DNA from: Boletus sp. NGJ
Taxonomy: Eukaryota; Basidiomycota; Agaricomycetes; Boletales; Boletaceae
DNA length: 64,000 bases
Direction: 5' to 3'
NCBI GenBank assembly: GCA_019096195.1
Contig: JAGTXK010000055.1
Coordinates: 1,550,001-1,614,000 of the forward strand
The translations under genes were made by a program, and so were the position numbers. Below are positions 31,799-44,548 of the stretch, piece after piece. The stretch's first letter is position 1. Each line of letters begins with the position of its first letter. A model generated the notes under the pieces. It was given only the letters and a program-made list of their open reading frames with translations. It did not search any database and was not told the DNA's origin.

Positions 31799-34663
31799 AT
31801 GGCTTACAACCGGGACAGGGACAAGGGTAAAGATAACTGGTCTGATCAAGGCTATTGGCCAACAGATAATAGAGGAAACGTGCGCGGTCGAGAAGACGAC
31901 TACTATAGCGACGGGAAACGCAGAAAATATAACAACGGAGTTTGTGTTCCACCATTTGCCCTGCCTTCACTTGTTCATATTCGTCACAGGGTTACGATAC
32001 CCAGTCTTATGGTGAAGCAGCTGTTGAGTCCAGTTACGGGCAGTCCAATCCGAGCAGACATAACGACTCTGCACCCGACTACGCCAACGACGACCGACAG
32101 GGCAAGGGTTTCCATAGTAAGAAACGCCTGGTCCCGAGCGAACCCAGTTCGCATGTCATTTTTCTGGGTTTAGACCCTGATTTCTCAGAGGCGGATGTTT
32201 GTCGATACACTTTACATGTCCTTCGATACAAAGCTGAATCCATCTTCATACTTTAGCTGCAGGCTTACCTCTCCAGCCACGGGTGCAACATCGAGACCGT
32301 CACCATCATAAGAGACAGATCATCAGGCACTTGCCCTATTCATATTGTATACTGTATAGCGCATTGACATATGTGGCTATTGGATTTTTGAAGGTATTTC
32401 CAAGGGCTTCGGTTTCGCTCAGTTCGCGAGCGTGGAACATGCCCGTGCGTTTGTGGACCCCCTATTTCCATTCGTCCAAGTTCCGCCCCCAGCATCGCAT
32501 GGCGCATCGGCCAAAGCTGCTTTCTACAAAGCCCTTGAGACGGGCACTCCACACAACGGTCGCAGGGTAAAAATCGATTATTCGCAGAGCGCATTACCTC
32601 ATGACAAAGGCCGTCGGCAAAACATGAATGATGGGACTCGTGATATTGGCAACGCACCCGCTGCTGTGTTGCTCTTCCGTGGATTGGACCCTCTCTCCGG
32701 CCCTCAAGCCATCGCGCAAGCAATGATGGGTTCCGCAGGATTCGGAAAGGAGGGTCACAAGGGCATGAAACGAATTGTGCTCATCAAGGACAAAGTGACC
32801 TTGGCTAGCTTCCAGTTTGCCTTTGTTGAGTTTGTGGATATTCAGGTATTCGATATTTTTGGTAGTTATCATCGTCGTGTTCATGCTCCGCAGGCCGCAT
32901 CCGCAGTTTTGGCGAACACCATGTCACCTCAGATCCATCCCTCAGGCTTTCGTATTTCTGACAAACCGGTTGCGGCCTCATTTGCACACCCATATTCTTT
33001 TCAATCAGTCTCAGATTATATGCTTCGTGACGAAACTGCCATACCATCATCTCTGAACCTTGGTGGTGTTGAAAATACCTTTGTCAAGTACTGGGATGAG
33101 TCAGCAACCGTTGCTGTCTTGGAATTCAAGGTAGACGAACCGGCTGCACCACAAGTCCCAGCAGAAGCGGCGGTTGCTGCCAAAGAAAAGGAGAAAAGGA
33201 AAAAGGTCAAGGGTACGTCTACAGCGTTGTACGTATTTCATAACGATCTAACATGTTCTAGACGATCCATTGAAGAAGCCACCGGCACCATCCGCGTTAC
33301 CTGTCTCTGACAAACCGGTCACTCTCAATTTTAAGACAGGGACAACTGGTAGTAAACCTTTGGTGTCGCTTTCGGCATCGAAAGCACCTGTCTCGTTACC
33401 CCTAGGATTTTCTGCAGAAGAATTTGACCCTGGTGATGAAGAGATGGGGCCAGAGCCTACAGCTGAAGATGACAAAGGTTTCCGAGTTTTCTATGCGCAC
33501 TTTGGTTCTCTTTTACTTACACCAATAGTAGCCACTGCAACTAAAAAGGTCGCACCACTGATTGCCAGTAAAAAAGTAAGAACTGAGCTGGAATGTGGTC
33601 ATTGCACTGACAGTCTAACATCTGCCCAGACTGCCAGCAACATCCAGAAATGGAACCAAGTTCAGGAGGAACTCAAGGAAGATTCGACTTCGGTACCTAG
33701 GATTCAAATTGCAACACCAAGCACCGAAGCGGCCAATGTTCACCTGCCGATCTCCCAGGTTTCTACCTCACTACCCTCAACAATATCAAACGGACCATCG
33801 ACAGCAACGACTCCCGAGCCTATGGAAGCCGAATTCGAGTTTTCTGACACGAATGCGATGACATGTCTACTTTGTGCAAGGCAGTTCAAAAACATGGACC
33901 AGCTCAAACGTCACAATAAGGAATCGGATCTTCATAAGGCTCGCCTCTTCATTATATTTCACGTACTCGCTTACTAGATGGAACTAATGGCTATTCTTTT
34001 TTTTTTCCTTGCACGATGCTCGCTGGATACGATACTTGTTCAAACGCAACAGAAAAATTTCAAGGACGCAAATCTGCGCGATGTCGCACGTCAGAAAGTG
34101 GAAGCTGCACGAAAAACCTCTACCCCCAAAGTAACTGAAACCGAACTGCCCAAGTACCGCGATCGTGCATCCGAACGTCGGATCATGCACAACCAACCAG
34201 ACGTTCCGTTACCCGAAAACATAACTACAGCTCCGAAGAAGAAACGATTTGCCGAGGGACCTCCTCCGCCACCCTCCCCACCTCCCGCTCCCCTAGCCCC
34301 AGGCAAGGATGAAAATAACGTTGGCAACAAACTGTTGAAGATGATGGGCTGGAAAGAGGGATCTGGTTTGGGTACTGAAGGTGACGGTCGCGTTGACCCA
34401 ATGTAACATTTGTTCCGGATTCTTGTCAGCACAATCCTCTGACTCGTTCTGCAGCCGAACAGCCATATATGCACAAGGCGTCGGCCTCGGTGCTGGCAAA
34501 GCCAAAGAGTTGGGAAAATATGCTGAAGGCTACTCAGGCTACGTGCACATGGCCCAGGATGCGGTAAGTGCGATAGGACTTCAGGGGACAGAGATGACGA
34601 CGTCGTGCCGCACATTCTTACTCTTTTGTCACAATGCAGGCTCGGGAGCGCTATGGTAGCTAG
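31799..34663 (+). CDS. RBM5/RBM10-like splicing factor with RRMs, zinc finger and G-patch
   Basis: Such proteins act in spliceosome assembly and exon choice. Order seen: an Arg/Asp-rich N-terminus (MAYNRDRDKGKDNWSDQGYW), a first RRM (SSHVIFLGLDPDFSEADV then GISKGFGFAQFASVEHARAF), and a second RRM (AAVLLFRGLDPLSGPQAI, SFQFAFVEFVD, AASAVLANTM). A Lys/Glu-rich linker follows, then a C2H2 finger CLLCARQFKNMDQLKRHNK, a short polyproline segment, and a G-patch (GNKLLKMMGWKEGSGLGTEG). The chain ends ARERYGS at 34661-34663. About ten exons are needed. The order RRM-RRM-zinc finger-G-patch is that of the RBM5/6/10 group; the RanBP2 finger of animal members is not seen. Nuclear location is inferred. 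Confidence 0.85.
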
Positions 34664-34834
34664 GCAAAACTCGAATTATTCAGATAGCAATCGCACCTCT
34701 GTTGATTTTTTTGGGTTATCATCATGTTACATCGCTTTCTTTCGAGGAATTATATCTACCATTCAACAACTATTCAACTATTCAAGCTTCAAGACGCGCG
34801 GATATAGGTTCGATATTATACAAGTCTCACTACG

Positions 34835-35913
34835 TCACAAAGCTAGGAAACCCATGATTGGAGCCAGGAATAGGGCCAGTGCATTGCGTGTTGCGCTCAG
34901 TCCAGAGTTTGCTTTCTGTGCCGTTGCTCCTGTTGGCTGAATTGCACCACTCCATCCAGGAAGTGTCTGAGAAACCACTGCACTCGTCGGTGGGAGAGCA
35001 ACCGTCGCGGGGCCTCGCTGACATGTGAAATAGGATGCCTACCAGGATTACGTGAGCTCAACCTCCCATGACAGGTACGCGGCACTCACTGCGACTACTG
35101 CGCCCAATTTCGTGAACTATGCGTTTAAGCTTATTGAGACGTCCATCAGAACGAGGCCCAAAAACTCACCCTAGCGTAGTCCTCGACTACAAATATACCT
35201 CCGCCTGTATTCGCCCCAGAGAGGTCAGCCGGGGCCAAGAAGTCCGCCGGCTGGGCGAACACGAGGAATACATATCTGGGAATTATGGGTCAACCTTTGC
35301 CCTGTAAATCCACGCGCAAAAAAGAGGCTAGCCTATGTGGCCCATCCCCGACAGGAGGATTCGGCGGAATGTACCGGGTAACCGCCGTGGCCCCTACCAT
35401 GGACACATTTGAAGTTACAGACCCTTCCATTTGACAATCAGTACCCTCTTCTTGTGTGTGAGACAAGGACACACCAGGGATGGTTGCGCCATTGACGAGC
35501 CAATGTCGTCGCTGACCGTGATTTTGGTCCGACCCCGGAGGGCCCGCGTCGACCATCATGATGGTGAGCCTGCCTCCCGAAATGGACGAGTTGACAGCCG
35601 TCACCGACAGGTTCGGCTCATATAGGGCTTCTACATATAGACCAAATTAGTCGAGGTGTGTCTCGCCGAACCAGGCGAGTCACGCACGTTCTCTCGAAAC
35701 AGGTTTACCGATAGCAATCTCGCCGAGACCTTTGAAGGAGACAGCGAGGAGAGCGCTTGGGGTGAACTGGGGCAGGAGCGCCGGGATGAGTCCTGATTGA
35801 ATGAAATGGGCTTTGATAGCTTCACCCTCGACCAGCATATTGTTGGGTTGTGCTGACGCAGCAGGTATGGTGCAAAGGGCGAGGGCAAGGCCTAATAACT
35901 TGAAAGACAACAT
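34835..35913 (-). CDS. Secreted PEBP-like protein, possibly GPI-anchored
   Basis: The PEBP fold binds phospholipids or inhibits proteases. The ATG at 35913 starts MLSFKLLGLALALCTIPAAS, a clean signal peptide with cleavage likely after SAQ. Family-like segments follow: GLIPALLPQFTPSALLAVSF, then GGRLTIMMVDAGPPGSDQNH, RRHWLVNGATIPGV and TRYIPPNPPVGDGPHR, and RYVFLVFAQPADF. The C-terminus has a Ser/Thr/Ala stretch and a hydrophobic end (ALALFLAPIMGFLAL), which looks like a GPI signal. About five exons are needed. It is convergent with the RBM5-like gene. The family call is firm; the biological role is unknown. Confidence 0.85.
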
Positions 35914-36107
35914 CTCGTGAGTGATGAATAGAACACACGAATCTAAATTCACTCGACACACCCAGGCCCTTCTTTGAACAGCATTCCAAATCAGAAGTCT
36001 GGTATGCTCGCCATATGGCACGAAAATGTAGATGAGGCAAAACTAATAACTTACAAGCAGATACGTACAGATAGAATCATACATTCCGCTAATGAGAGCA
36101 AATAATG

Positions 36108-39100
36108 TCATGCTAAGTCCATGGTCGACTCTGATTCCAACCCAAAGTCCGATACTGTGGGGAGGTCGGGCAATCCAACCACAGGCGATGCCACCTCGGA
36201 TTGCGAGTCACCAGCCTCGCTCACTAATCCTTGTGTCCTTCTTTTCGCCCTGCGTCTCGGTGCCGTAGATGTCGGAGACGAAGGCAAACTCGCGGGACCA
36301 AAGCCATCCGCTTGAAGTGCGGCCAACATGTTTTGCGCGATGTGTGCAGTGTCGGCAGTCCCGCTGGTGATGAGCGAGACAGGTGGTTTACCTTCTGGTT
36401 TGGTCGGCCGAGCTCGACGCGCCTTGCGTGCAATTGTATCCCCATTGCGCAACTTCTCTAGTAGGTTGTCTAACACGGCGTTGTCTTCTTCTCGTGGACC
36501 AGATTGTTCTTGGGCATTCTGTTTGTGTAGCCTTGACTCTGCCATGGCCTGCTTACGTATCGCCATCGCAAGCTTTTCCTCAGCTGCTGTTTGATTATCC
36601 GTCAAACATTTCTGAGAAGAGAAGGGCAGTGTCAACAACCCGCCCATCGCAGTCGTAGTTTCTACGCTGACTTACTCTATATGATATGACAAAGGTCTTG
36701 AATATCGCAAAGAACTCCGTTGATGTCATGTTTTTGTCGTCTTCACCATAGTACACAACGACCTCAGTGAAGGTAGTTTCCGCATGGTTGACATCGTCGA
36801 TAAGGTCTTCCAGCTTCGCACTGGCTTTTCCAACAAATTGCCACATCTGTCTGCTAAAGCCGTCATTCTGGACCACGTCAACGTAATGGTCGTTCAATTC
36901 TTGTCGTATGCGCTTAAGACCGTCTCGGAGCACAATGAGGTCTTTTCTGACATCCTGCACGTTAACTATGCGAGATGTTAGATACCTAGGTAAGATGGGT
37001 TCAATGCGAACCTCGGTAGGCTTCTGCCGGTTTATTCAGTTCTTCGAGGAACTCCTCCATATTCGGGAAGTGTTTGTGAATAGTCCTTTCGAGGAAGTGC
37101 AAGAGAGTGGTGTTGTTGGCGGACTTCGTATCGACAAGCTGCTCAGAGACATGAGCGAGACAAATGGTAGCAAACGGGATAGTACAAACCTTGTTGATGC
37201 TGCTCACACGGAAACCGAACGCACCACCTTTGATACCTGTACCGTTCATATAGTTACCGATCATCAGGATGAGCTAGGGGATAGTCAACAACAACCGAGC
37301 TTATTGATGAAAGCGAAAGTTACATTGAGCACTTCTTTGAACTGTTTGGCATGTAGCAACGCCTCACTAGCCTGGTTAACTTTCCTAGCACCCTACGAGC
37401 ATACTCAGCTGTGTGACGAAGAATTGATGAAGAGCATTCACCTCATCGAGAAGCAACCATTGCTCCTCGAATTTGCATTTGTAAAGCATGCCTTGTATTC
37501 GAGGACCAAGTCGTTCAATCTGGATGAGTTTCACCATGAGGCGGTCTGATGCGTGCAAGCCAGCGAGCTCTTCAGGTTCAGCGTTCCGATACACATTGAG
37601 CTTGCCAACCTGACGGAAAATTAGCACTCAAGAATTACAATATTGTACTAGGTTGTACCTGTTCAGGAGTTGGCAGGACACCCTTGAGCTCACTGAGGAA
37701 AACCTCGGTACATGTTTCCTGATCAAATTGTTGTATCCTGCGTGCAATCTCTTCCGGTTCTAGTCTTTTGACCCGCTGCATAAGGATTTCTGCAAGAGCG
37801 TAAACAAAGTGATTATATTTCTCACGGCGCCAACTAAAAGGCGTACCAACACGTTTCTTGGTCTGGGGATCGAGCACACTCTTCAGCTCAGCTTGCTTCT
37901 GTCGGGCTGCAAAGGGAGGTCAGGCACAACGCGCCAAGGTAATACTGACTCTGTAGACCCGAGACTCCACTCACCCAATAGATTAATCATTAGCTGCTTA
38001 GCTTTAAAGTCTTCCTCCATCTCCGACCACACTCCGTCACTTTGTAGCTTCTTCAGCATTTCTTGCTCCTTTTGACTATCGTCGCCACTCCAGAGCGTCT
38101 TAGCAACTTGTTGATGGGGGAGCTTGTCCCACTGAAGCTGTTTCATCTTGATGCCGGGTGTGTAAGGCATATCTTTACGGGCAGAAAGCATGACAGAGAA
38201 ATTGGCGCCGAGAAGCATGGACGCGCGAGCAGAGCTAGGGGCGGAGCTTGAGGCGGAGGCGATTCCTCTCATCGAAGGAGGGGGTGGAGGGGGTGGAGGA
38301 AGAGGCGGTAATGAGGTACTTGATGACGGGTTTCCGAGGAAACCGATAGGAGGCGGAGGAGGCGGAGGAGGCGGAGGAGGCGGCGGACTTTTATCATTAT
38401 TCGCATCATCTTTAGACGGAGGCGGGGGCGGAGGCGGGGGCGGCGGGGGCGGCGATGAGAGGTCTGCCGAATCCGACTCTTCAAGGAGTGTCGGGAGGGG
38501 TGGTGTGACATTGCCGTCTGACATTGATGGTGCACGCCCATGTGTGTGGAGGCGTTTCACGAGTTGCTCCGAGAACGATTGTTGTTGAGGACCACGAGGA
38601 CCTTCCGCAGAGCTGTCACTCGAGCTGAGAGACGTAGGATGAGTGTCATCAGTGAGGGCACTAAACCCAATGCGAGTTGATTGTCCGAATTCACTCTCGA
38701 CATAATGTTCATCACCCCGCAAGGACAAACCATGATCACTATGATCGAAGGAATCGTCAGAACGTGGGACAACAAGGTTATGAGAGCGATTCATCCGAGA
38801 TGAAGAAGGGGTGTCTTCGCCAGCAATGGGTCGGTTCGTCCGCCTCGGAGAGCCTCGAATACTACGAGGACTAGCCATGTGCCCACCTTCTGGAGAGAGC
38901 TGTCCAAGTCATTAGATCGTACGGTACGCCCTCACGTACAAGCTTACAATTTTGACGCCAGCAGCAAGCTGGTATTGAATCTGCTCACGCACGTCTGCTT
39001 CATCTGCGTCCATGAACTGGGAATCGCGACCACCTTGTGCTGTCGATACTCGAGCAGATTTCGTCGCCCCATTAAGTCGACCGCGGACAGAGTTATCTCT

Positions 39101-41684
39101 CTTCATATCAGTCTTTCTGGGAGTCGTGTCTCGCGACTCTTGACCCGACCCCTCAGTCTCGTCCTCACCTTCACCACCGGCTTTCTTCCTCCTCCGGACC
39201 TTGCCCTCAAGGATATCGATTGTCTTTGTCCGCTCTAGATGTCTGTTTAGCACGTCAATGAGTGTTTTCCGGTCCATGGACCCGGTGTTCGATTCAATGA
39301 TGTTGTCCACTCCCTTTCCAACCTCCTTCAACATCCTGAATAACTCCATGATCTGTGCCTCGAGCTGCGCAATCTGTTCCTCATACCCAGCCTTTTGCAC
39401 TTCGAGTTGAGTTTGGAGTCGAGAAGTTGTTTCGCGGGCAGTGGTCAATTTTTGTTCGAGGTGAGATACCTTGTCTTTGAGTTGGCCGACGAGTCCATCA
39501 AAACCTTGTGATATCTCTTCCTCAAGGGTTTCTTTCTCGAGTTTTAGACGGAGCGCGTGAGCACGAATTTCGGCAGCCTCTGTCTCTGCCACCTGGAGTC
39601 GATCAGATTCATTCAATTGGGCAATCAGGCGTTGCACTGAATGCCCAATTCTTTGTTCTGCTGTAGCCAGTTTTCCGTCCATAACGATATCCGATACCAC
39701 GGAATCCAGGAGCCGATAATGATAGGCAAGCTGCGGACCCTCCTCCCTGATCAACAGTAAATGTCGCATCATGGAGAGGAAGTAATCTTTTGCACGCGAA
39801 CCCTCCATCCGTGAACATAGTGCATTCCAAATATCCTCTGGATTGGAAAAGTTGGCCAGGATGGCAGTATCTTGGCGTTCTTTCAACTGTTGTTCATCGT
39901 CTTCGAGTATAGTTGCAAGCGTGTCGAGTTGTTTGTCCATGGCAGATATACCGAGCTCGCGACAAAGGGTGACGATGCGCGGAAGGCCCGCAGAATCCAT
40001 GAGAGTGCGGTGATGTATGCGAACATCAAGGTCGTGCATGACGTCCATGATTTTAACTATCAGGCCAATATTGACAAGCTTCAGACCAACTCATTAGCGA
40101 CGGGAGAAGAGAAGGAAAGAGAAGGTAACCTCACAGCGTAATCGACCAACGCCGGGACATCTCCACCGGTGCGCCTGTACTCTTCACTGGCGCCAACTAG
40201 GCTGCCCATTCTACCTCTTCCTCGGAGTACACCCTCAAGTGACTGGAACCAGTAATCATAACAACCAGTCGAATCGCCATTAGCCTGACTGAGAGTTGCT
40301 AGGCCGTGAAAGACAAGATCCAGGGAATCTCTGCTACAGTGAACGATCGACAACAGCACTTCTATGATTGTCCGGCGTGTTGGGAGGTGAGGGGAATTGA
40401 GAGCGGATGTTATCTGAGTTACGATATTGGGGATCTTCGTGGCTTCCCGGACACGAAACTGTAGAGTGCATGAGACGAGTGGGATAAGGCAGCCACAAGC
40501 TCACTCACCGTACTATTGAAGATGACCTTCAGACATTTCGCGATCTCCTGCTCTAATGGTGTATCGGCTTGACTCCTGGATGAAGAAGGATGAATTACTC
40601 AAGCCTTGGGGAGGAATAAAAACCACCTCTTGGGCTTGCGACTGATCTGCGCGAGGGACTGCGCTAATACCGCTGTACCCCCGAGATCGATAAAATTATC
40701 GAGCCAACTATCAGAGCGTAAGTGGCATCCGAGAATGCAGCAGCATTCATCCTACCTAGTTTCATGCCCTCGTAGCGAGACCCAGACGCTGGTAACTTGC
40801 TTGGAGGTAATGGTTCCATCCAAGAACTTGCGTATGTACCACTCGGGAGAGCCCTCGCCGGTTAGAATGGCCTGTCCTGCATCGCCTTGCTTACGAGCCT
40901 GATCGCCTCTACTTCGCTCTTCTTGCCATCGCACTTGCTCTGCAGCATGGACTATGTTCCATTTCTGGTTGATGGGGAGGTTGTCCACATTGTGCAGATC
41001 GCGCTGCTGAGCGACACGGGCGAAAAGGGCTTGAATGTCGTCTTCTTTATCTGGGCGGGGAAAATAAAACTCGTCGGTGTGTGGCTTGTGGAACATATGG
41101 GAAAGATGAGTAGAATGACTGTCGGAGTGCGTTGTGGAACTTGAGAAGCGGGAGGATGGGTTGTCTTGGGGGTGGAGGGCTCGTAGCACAGTACTTGCGA
41201 CGCTAGGAGAGGTGGGGATGGGGACAGAGCCGAACTCGGAGCCAGAAAGACTTCCGCGACCGGAAGAGGCGGAGGCTTCGCTCTTACGGAGTTTGTGGAA
41301 GGTGGGTGTTTTTGGACGTTTTGCGGGGAAAGAGGCGAGAGAGTCATTGCAGAGAGTGGACGAGTCTGCAGTGCTGATGGACGAATCGGGTCTGGCTGGG
41401 GATGGTGCGGTAGAGATTTTATCTCGCTCGAGCCTTGCACGGTGGAGGTTCTGGTGGTTGAGGTTGAGATCTGTACCGTTGGCGGTGAGAGTGGGATTTG
41501 TGAGGGGTGCGGATATGACAGAAGTGGTGGGGGCACCACGGAGACCCTGAGAGACAGTGTTGACTGCGAGGGGAGAGCGGGTCAGTGGGGGCAGCTTGTC
41601 GTATGGGATCGAGTCAGCCAAGTCCTGGGCTGAAACGGACGAGGTCCGGGGCCGCTGCCTCTTCCGGTTGAAGATGGTGTCCAT
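36108..41684 (-). CDS. Formin (GBD/FH3-FH1-FH2-DAD)
   Basis: Formins nucleate and elongate actin filaments at the hyphal tip and septum. The start MDTIFNRKRQRPRTSSVSAQ is at 41684. A disordered Ser-rich stretch is followed by the Rho-binding/FH3 domain (NLPINQKWNIVHAAEQVRWQ, SPEWYIRKFLDGTITSKQ, WLDNFIDLGGTAVLAQSLAQ, HSPHLPTRRTIIEVLL). A long coiled coil follows (RLKLEKETLEEEISQGFDGL). FH1 holds three polyproline tracts. FH2 starts at KMKQLQWDKLP and includes LEPEEIARRIQQFDQE, MLYKCKFEEQWLLLDEV, NYMNGTGIKGGAFGFRVSSI and a coiled end. A C-terminal basic block (STAPRRRAKRRTQG) fits a DAD tail. It stops at 36108. About a dozen introns, two of them before and after FH1. An upstream in-frame GTG region exists, but the ATG at 41684 matches formin N-termini of basidiomycetes. 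It is head to head with myosin V. Confidence 0.94.
38271..38455. repeat. GGAGGC/GGGGGC microsatellite-like tracts coding the FH1 prolines
   Basis: Three G/C-rich runs, at about 38271-38305, 38346-38391 and 38420-38455, are built mostly from GGA and GGC triplets (plus strand). On the minus strand they encode the polyproline blocks of the formin FH1 domain, each about 10-13 prolines. Such runs tend to vary in length between strains. Confidence 0.85.
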
Positions 41685-44548
41685 GGCTTTGAAGGTCTCC
41701 CCGTCGTCGTCGCTGGCCACAACGTGCCCGTCAAGAAATCAGTCTAGTCACTGGCAACTTGTATAAACTGGCATCACCGCAAATTCTAGTACAAAGTCCA
41801 TCATAGCCTTGACAAGAATCAAAACACGTGTCAACATTCCCCATCACAATACGTGTACTGTACATGAGGTTAATCGGTATTCGTCACGAGGACGACATAA
41901 TCAAAAAATTTGTGGGATCACCACTTGGGTCACAGGCAGTTCAGCGCCTCGCCAATCCCCCATCTCAGTCATTCCAGTGGCCGCAAGACCGAGCCCAGTC
42001 CCCAGTCTCCAAGGTTTTATCCTTCCCCCACTCGGTCCCAACCACGTCCGTTCGATTCGGACATCGTTCCACCGGTTGCCTGCATCCTGCCACCTGGTTC
42101 TGCGACGAGCGCCACGCCTCATTTTGGCCGCCATGACACAAAGAACAACGCTCCCGCGACGGCTCGCTGGATCCAAAAGTACTAGCTACTCTGTGAGCTG
42201 CATTTCTGTGTGTCCCCGTGGCCCAGGTTCAACGCATCGGTGATCTGTCATGGGATTCAATGCCATCACTACCCGCCCTCTCTGTGCATGGTCACATAAT
42301 TCAAGCGTCCGCACATTCATCTCAGAGTAATCCAATCCTGCTGCCCTCGAGAACGAATCTCTGTTGCCCCTCCCGTGGAAGAGGCAATTTCAGCGAGAAA
42401 AGGACCCTTCAAGACGGCAGTGCTGGTCCTCGAATATAGACGAGAGTGAGCGAGCCGGGTAGGACAACACAAGATACAGCCGTATCATTAGACACGCTGT
42501 GCAAATCACCAAAAATCACGTTGACCAAGAAACAGGCCAGAGAGTCGAAAGCTAAACTCAAAGGCAGTTCGCAACGATCGAAGACAGATCTTGGCCATCA
42601 TTGTGCGGAACCGTCGTCCTTGAGGGATCACTTGTGCTCGTAATGTAGGCGACAAAGATCGACTCGACACCGACCGGTTACAGAACACCCAATAGCGCAG
42701 GAACCGAGCAAACGTTACGTGGCTGGGTCGAAGTACCATGGGGGTGGAAGGGCTGCATCTGTGAAGATTGATGATGGTTGAGTTTCGCAAACCAAACGCA
42801 GAATTAACGGGAGCGCTTCCTGTGCGTATCACATTCGATAGCCAAATGCAATCCAATCTGGTCTTCCACATTGAAAGCCACCTTGAAACCATGTCGAGTT
42901 CGCTACGCACGTCGACGTTTGAGGACTCCAGTACCAAGACTCTGTGCGGCTTCACAGAAGGCACAGAGAGCTCAGCACAGCCCATGGCGCGCAACCGAAA
43001 CCCGAAAGCGCCAGGATAGAATAGTAGACAGGCTCTCCAAAGCCTACCTACGGCTCGTGGGGATAGTCAAAGACTTGGGTCTTGGGGAACACGTACGTGG
43101 ACCTGAACGATGTGGGTCAACACAGATGAGGATATTTAATGACGGAGAAACTCGGGAACGACAAATGGGCAGTGCGAGCAAAAATGCCCTGTGCGTGGCC
43201 CACGTTGCGAGGCATAGGTGATTGCTACGTCTACTGCCTGTCCGTGCTCTGCTCCGCCCCCAGCTACGCCAAAGGAAAGCCGCGACACATCTCTAGCATT
43301 CATTTTCGAGGCCGACCGCCCTCTGTCACGTAGTGTATCTCGCCCATCCGGTATCATCTTGCCCTTTTCTGCACGTCGGCTGGACACAATGAAAGTGTTT
43401 GCTTTCTGCGCGTTGTGTCTGCGATACGTGAAAGGGATCCCGAGATGATACAAAGGGGATACTTGTCTGTGCGTGGATGAAGGAGTGCGTCCTGAACCGA
43501 GATGGATGCGTTCTGGAGATATGATGAGACACTTGAAGAGGCTTCATGACAGACAATGGAGACGGTAGACGAGCGACCACCTTTACAGCACGCAAGTCAA
43601 GAATCCTAATGCAGAAGCAAGAAACCCCGCCTGTCAGCGACGCCATTCCATGTCGCAGTTGACCCACACAGGCAAGAAGATGTGCTCCCCCCGACCTGTA
43701 TATTCTTAGGGTTAGAAATCATCCCGGGTGAGGGATGGATCTTTTGGTTAGAAGCGGCGGAAAGCTCTGTGGCAGTGGATGCAGAATGACGAGAATGAGT
43801 ACCTGGGCAACGAAGGTACCAAGTTGGACAACGCTGCACCCGGAAAGAAAGGTTGCGAGAACACGACTGAATTCTAAACAAAAGCTCAACCAAGTTTGTT
43901 TTGTGGACTGCGTAATATTTGGCTCGGACAAACAACGCGAACGCGTCAATATATTATTACGGCAATTTATCAATTTATGGGGCCTGTCGGGATTGAATGG
44001 GATGTCCAGAGACGCTAAGGGAGTATACAGGAACCTTCTGGAGGCTCGTCTGTTAAGGACACAAGTTGGTCTTTACTCTATAGAATAGCCTACATGGTAT
44101 CATTTCTTTCTTATATTTTATTGAGTTTATTGATATCCCCATTCCCCATATACCATATCTGAGGGGTGTAAAGCTTGTTCGTAATATGGTATACTTGATT
44201 GTCTACGCTTCATGCTTATCTGAGCACTACCTACTTCAGACGCGGGGCACTTTAGACCTTCTTGAGTGCTTCCTGTAATAACACTTGATCCCAAAGCAAA
44301 AAAAAAAAGGTTAGATGATCCGGGTGTGTGTTTGCCCCCAAATCAGCGCAGCTGGTTCGCGATTCAGACGGAACGATCATGTGAGCACAATGCGAACACG
44401 TGCCACAAAAGTGGAAGCACGTGGTTGTGAGAATATACATGCGCACAGTTGTCACGTCACGTCAACCCACAAGCCTATCTGACGGACACTGACAAGGACA
44501 GGCAGCATCGCTACCACGACTACGACCACGACGACACTGGCCCGTTGA
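41685..44548. promoter_or_regulatory. 2.9 kb divergent intergenic region between formin and myosin V
   Basis: This is the longest gap in the window and separates two outward-pointing start codons. It should hold both promoters. On the plus strand near 41830-42640, overlapping frames have coding-like Ser/Pro-rich or Lys-rich composition (for example SPQSPRFYPSPTRSQPRPF and LTKKQARESKAKLKGSS), but I could not build an exon chain with consistent splice sites and recognise no domain. The part from 43870 to 44340 is A/T-rich. An unrecognised small gene or long 5' UTR exons may lie here. Confidence 0.45.

Noticed and set aside
34091-34615. Minus-strand open frame opposite the RBM5-like G-patch exons
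   Set aside because: It lies wholly opposite confident exons and shows no domain.
41134-41633. Plus-strand open frames antisense to the formin N-terminus
   Set aside because: They are shadows of a Ser/Pro-rich exon on the other strand.
42506-42994. Minus-strand open frame of 162 codons between formin and myosin V
   Set aside because: No motif, unlikely residue composition and no neighbouring exons.
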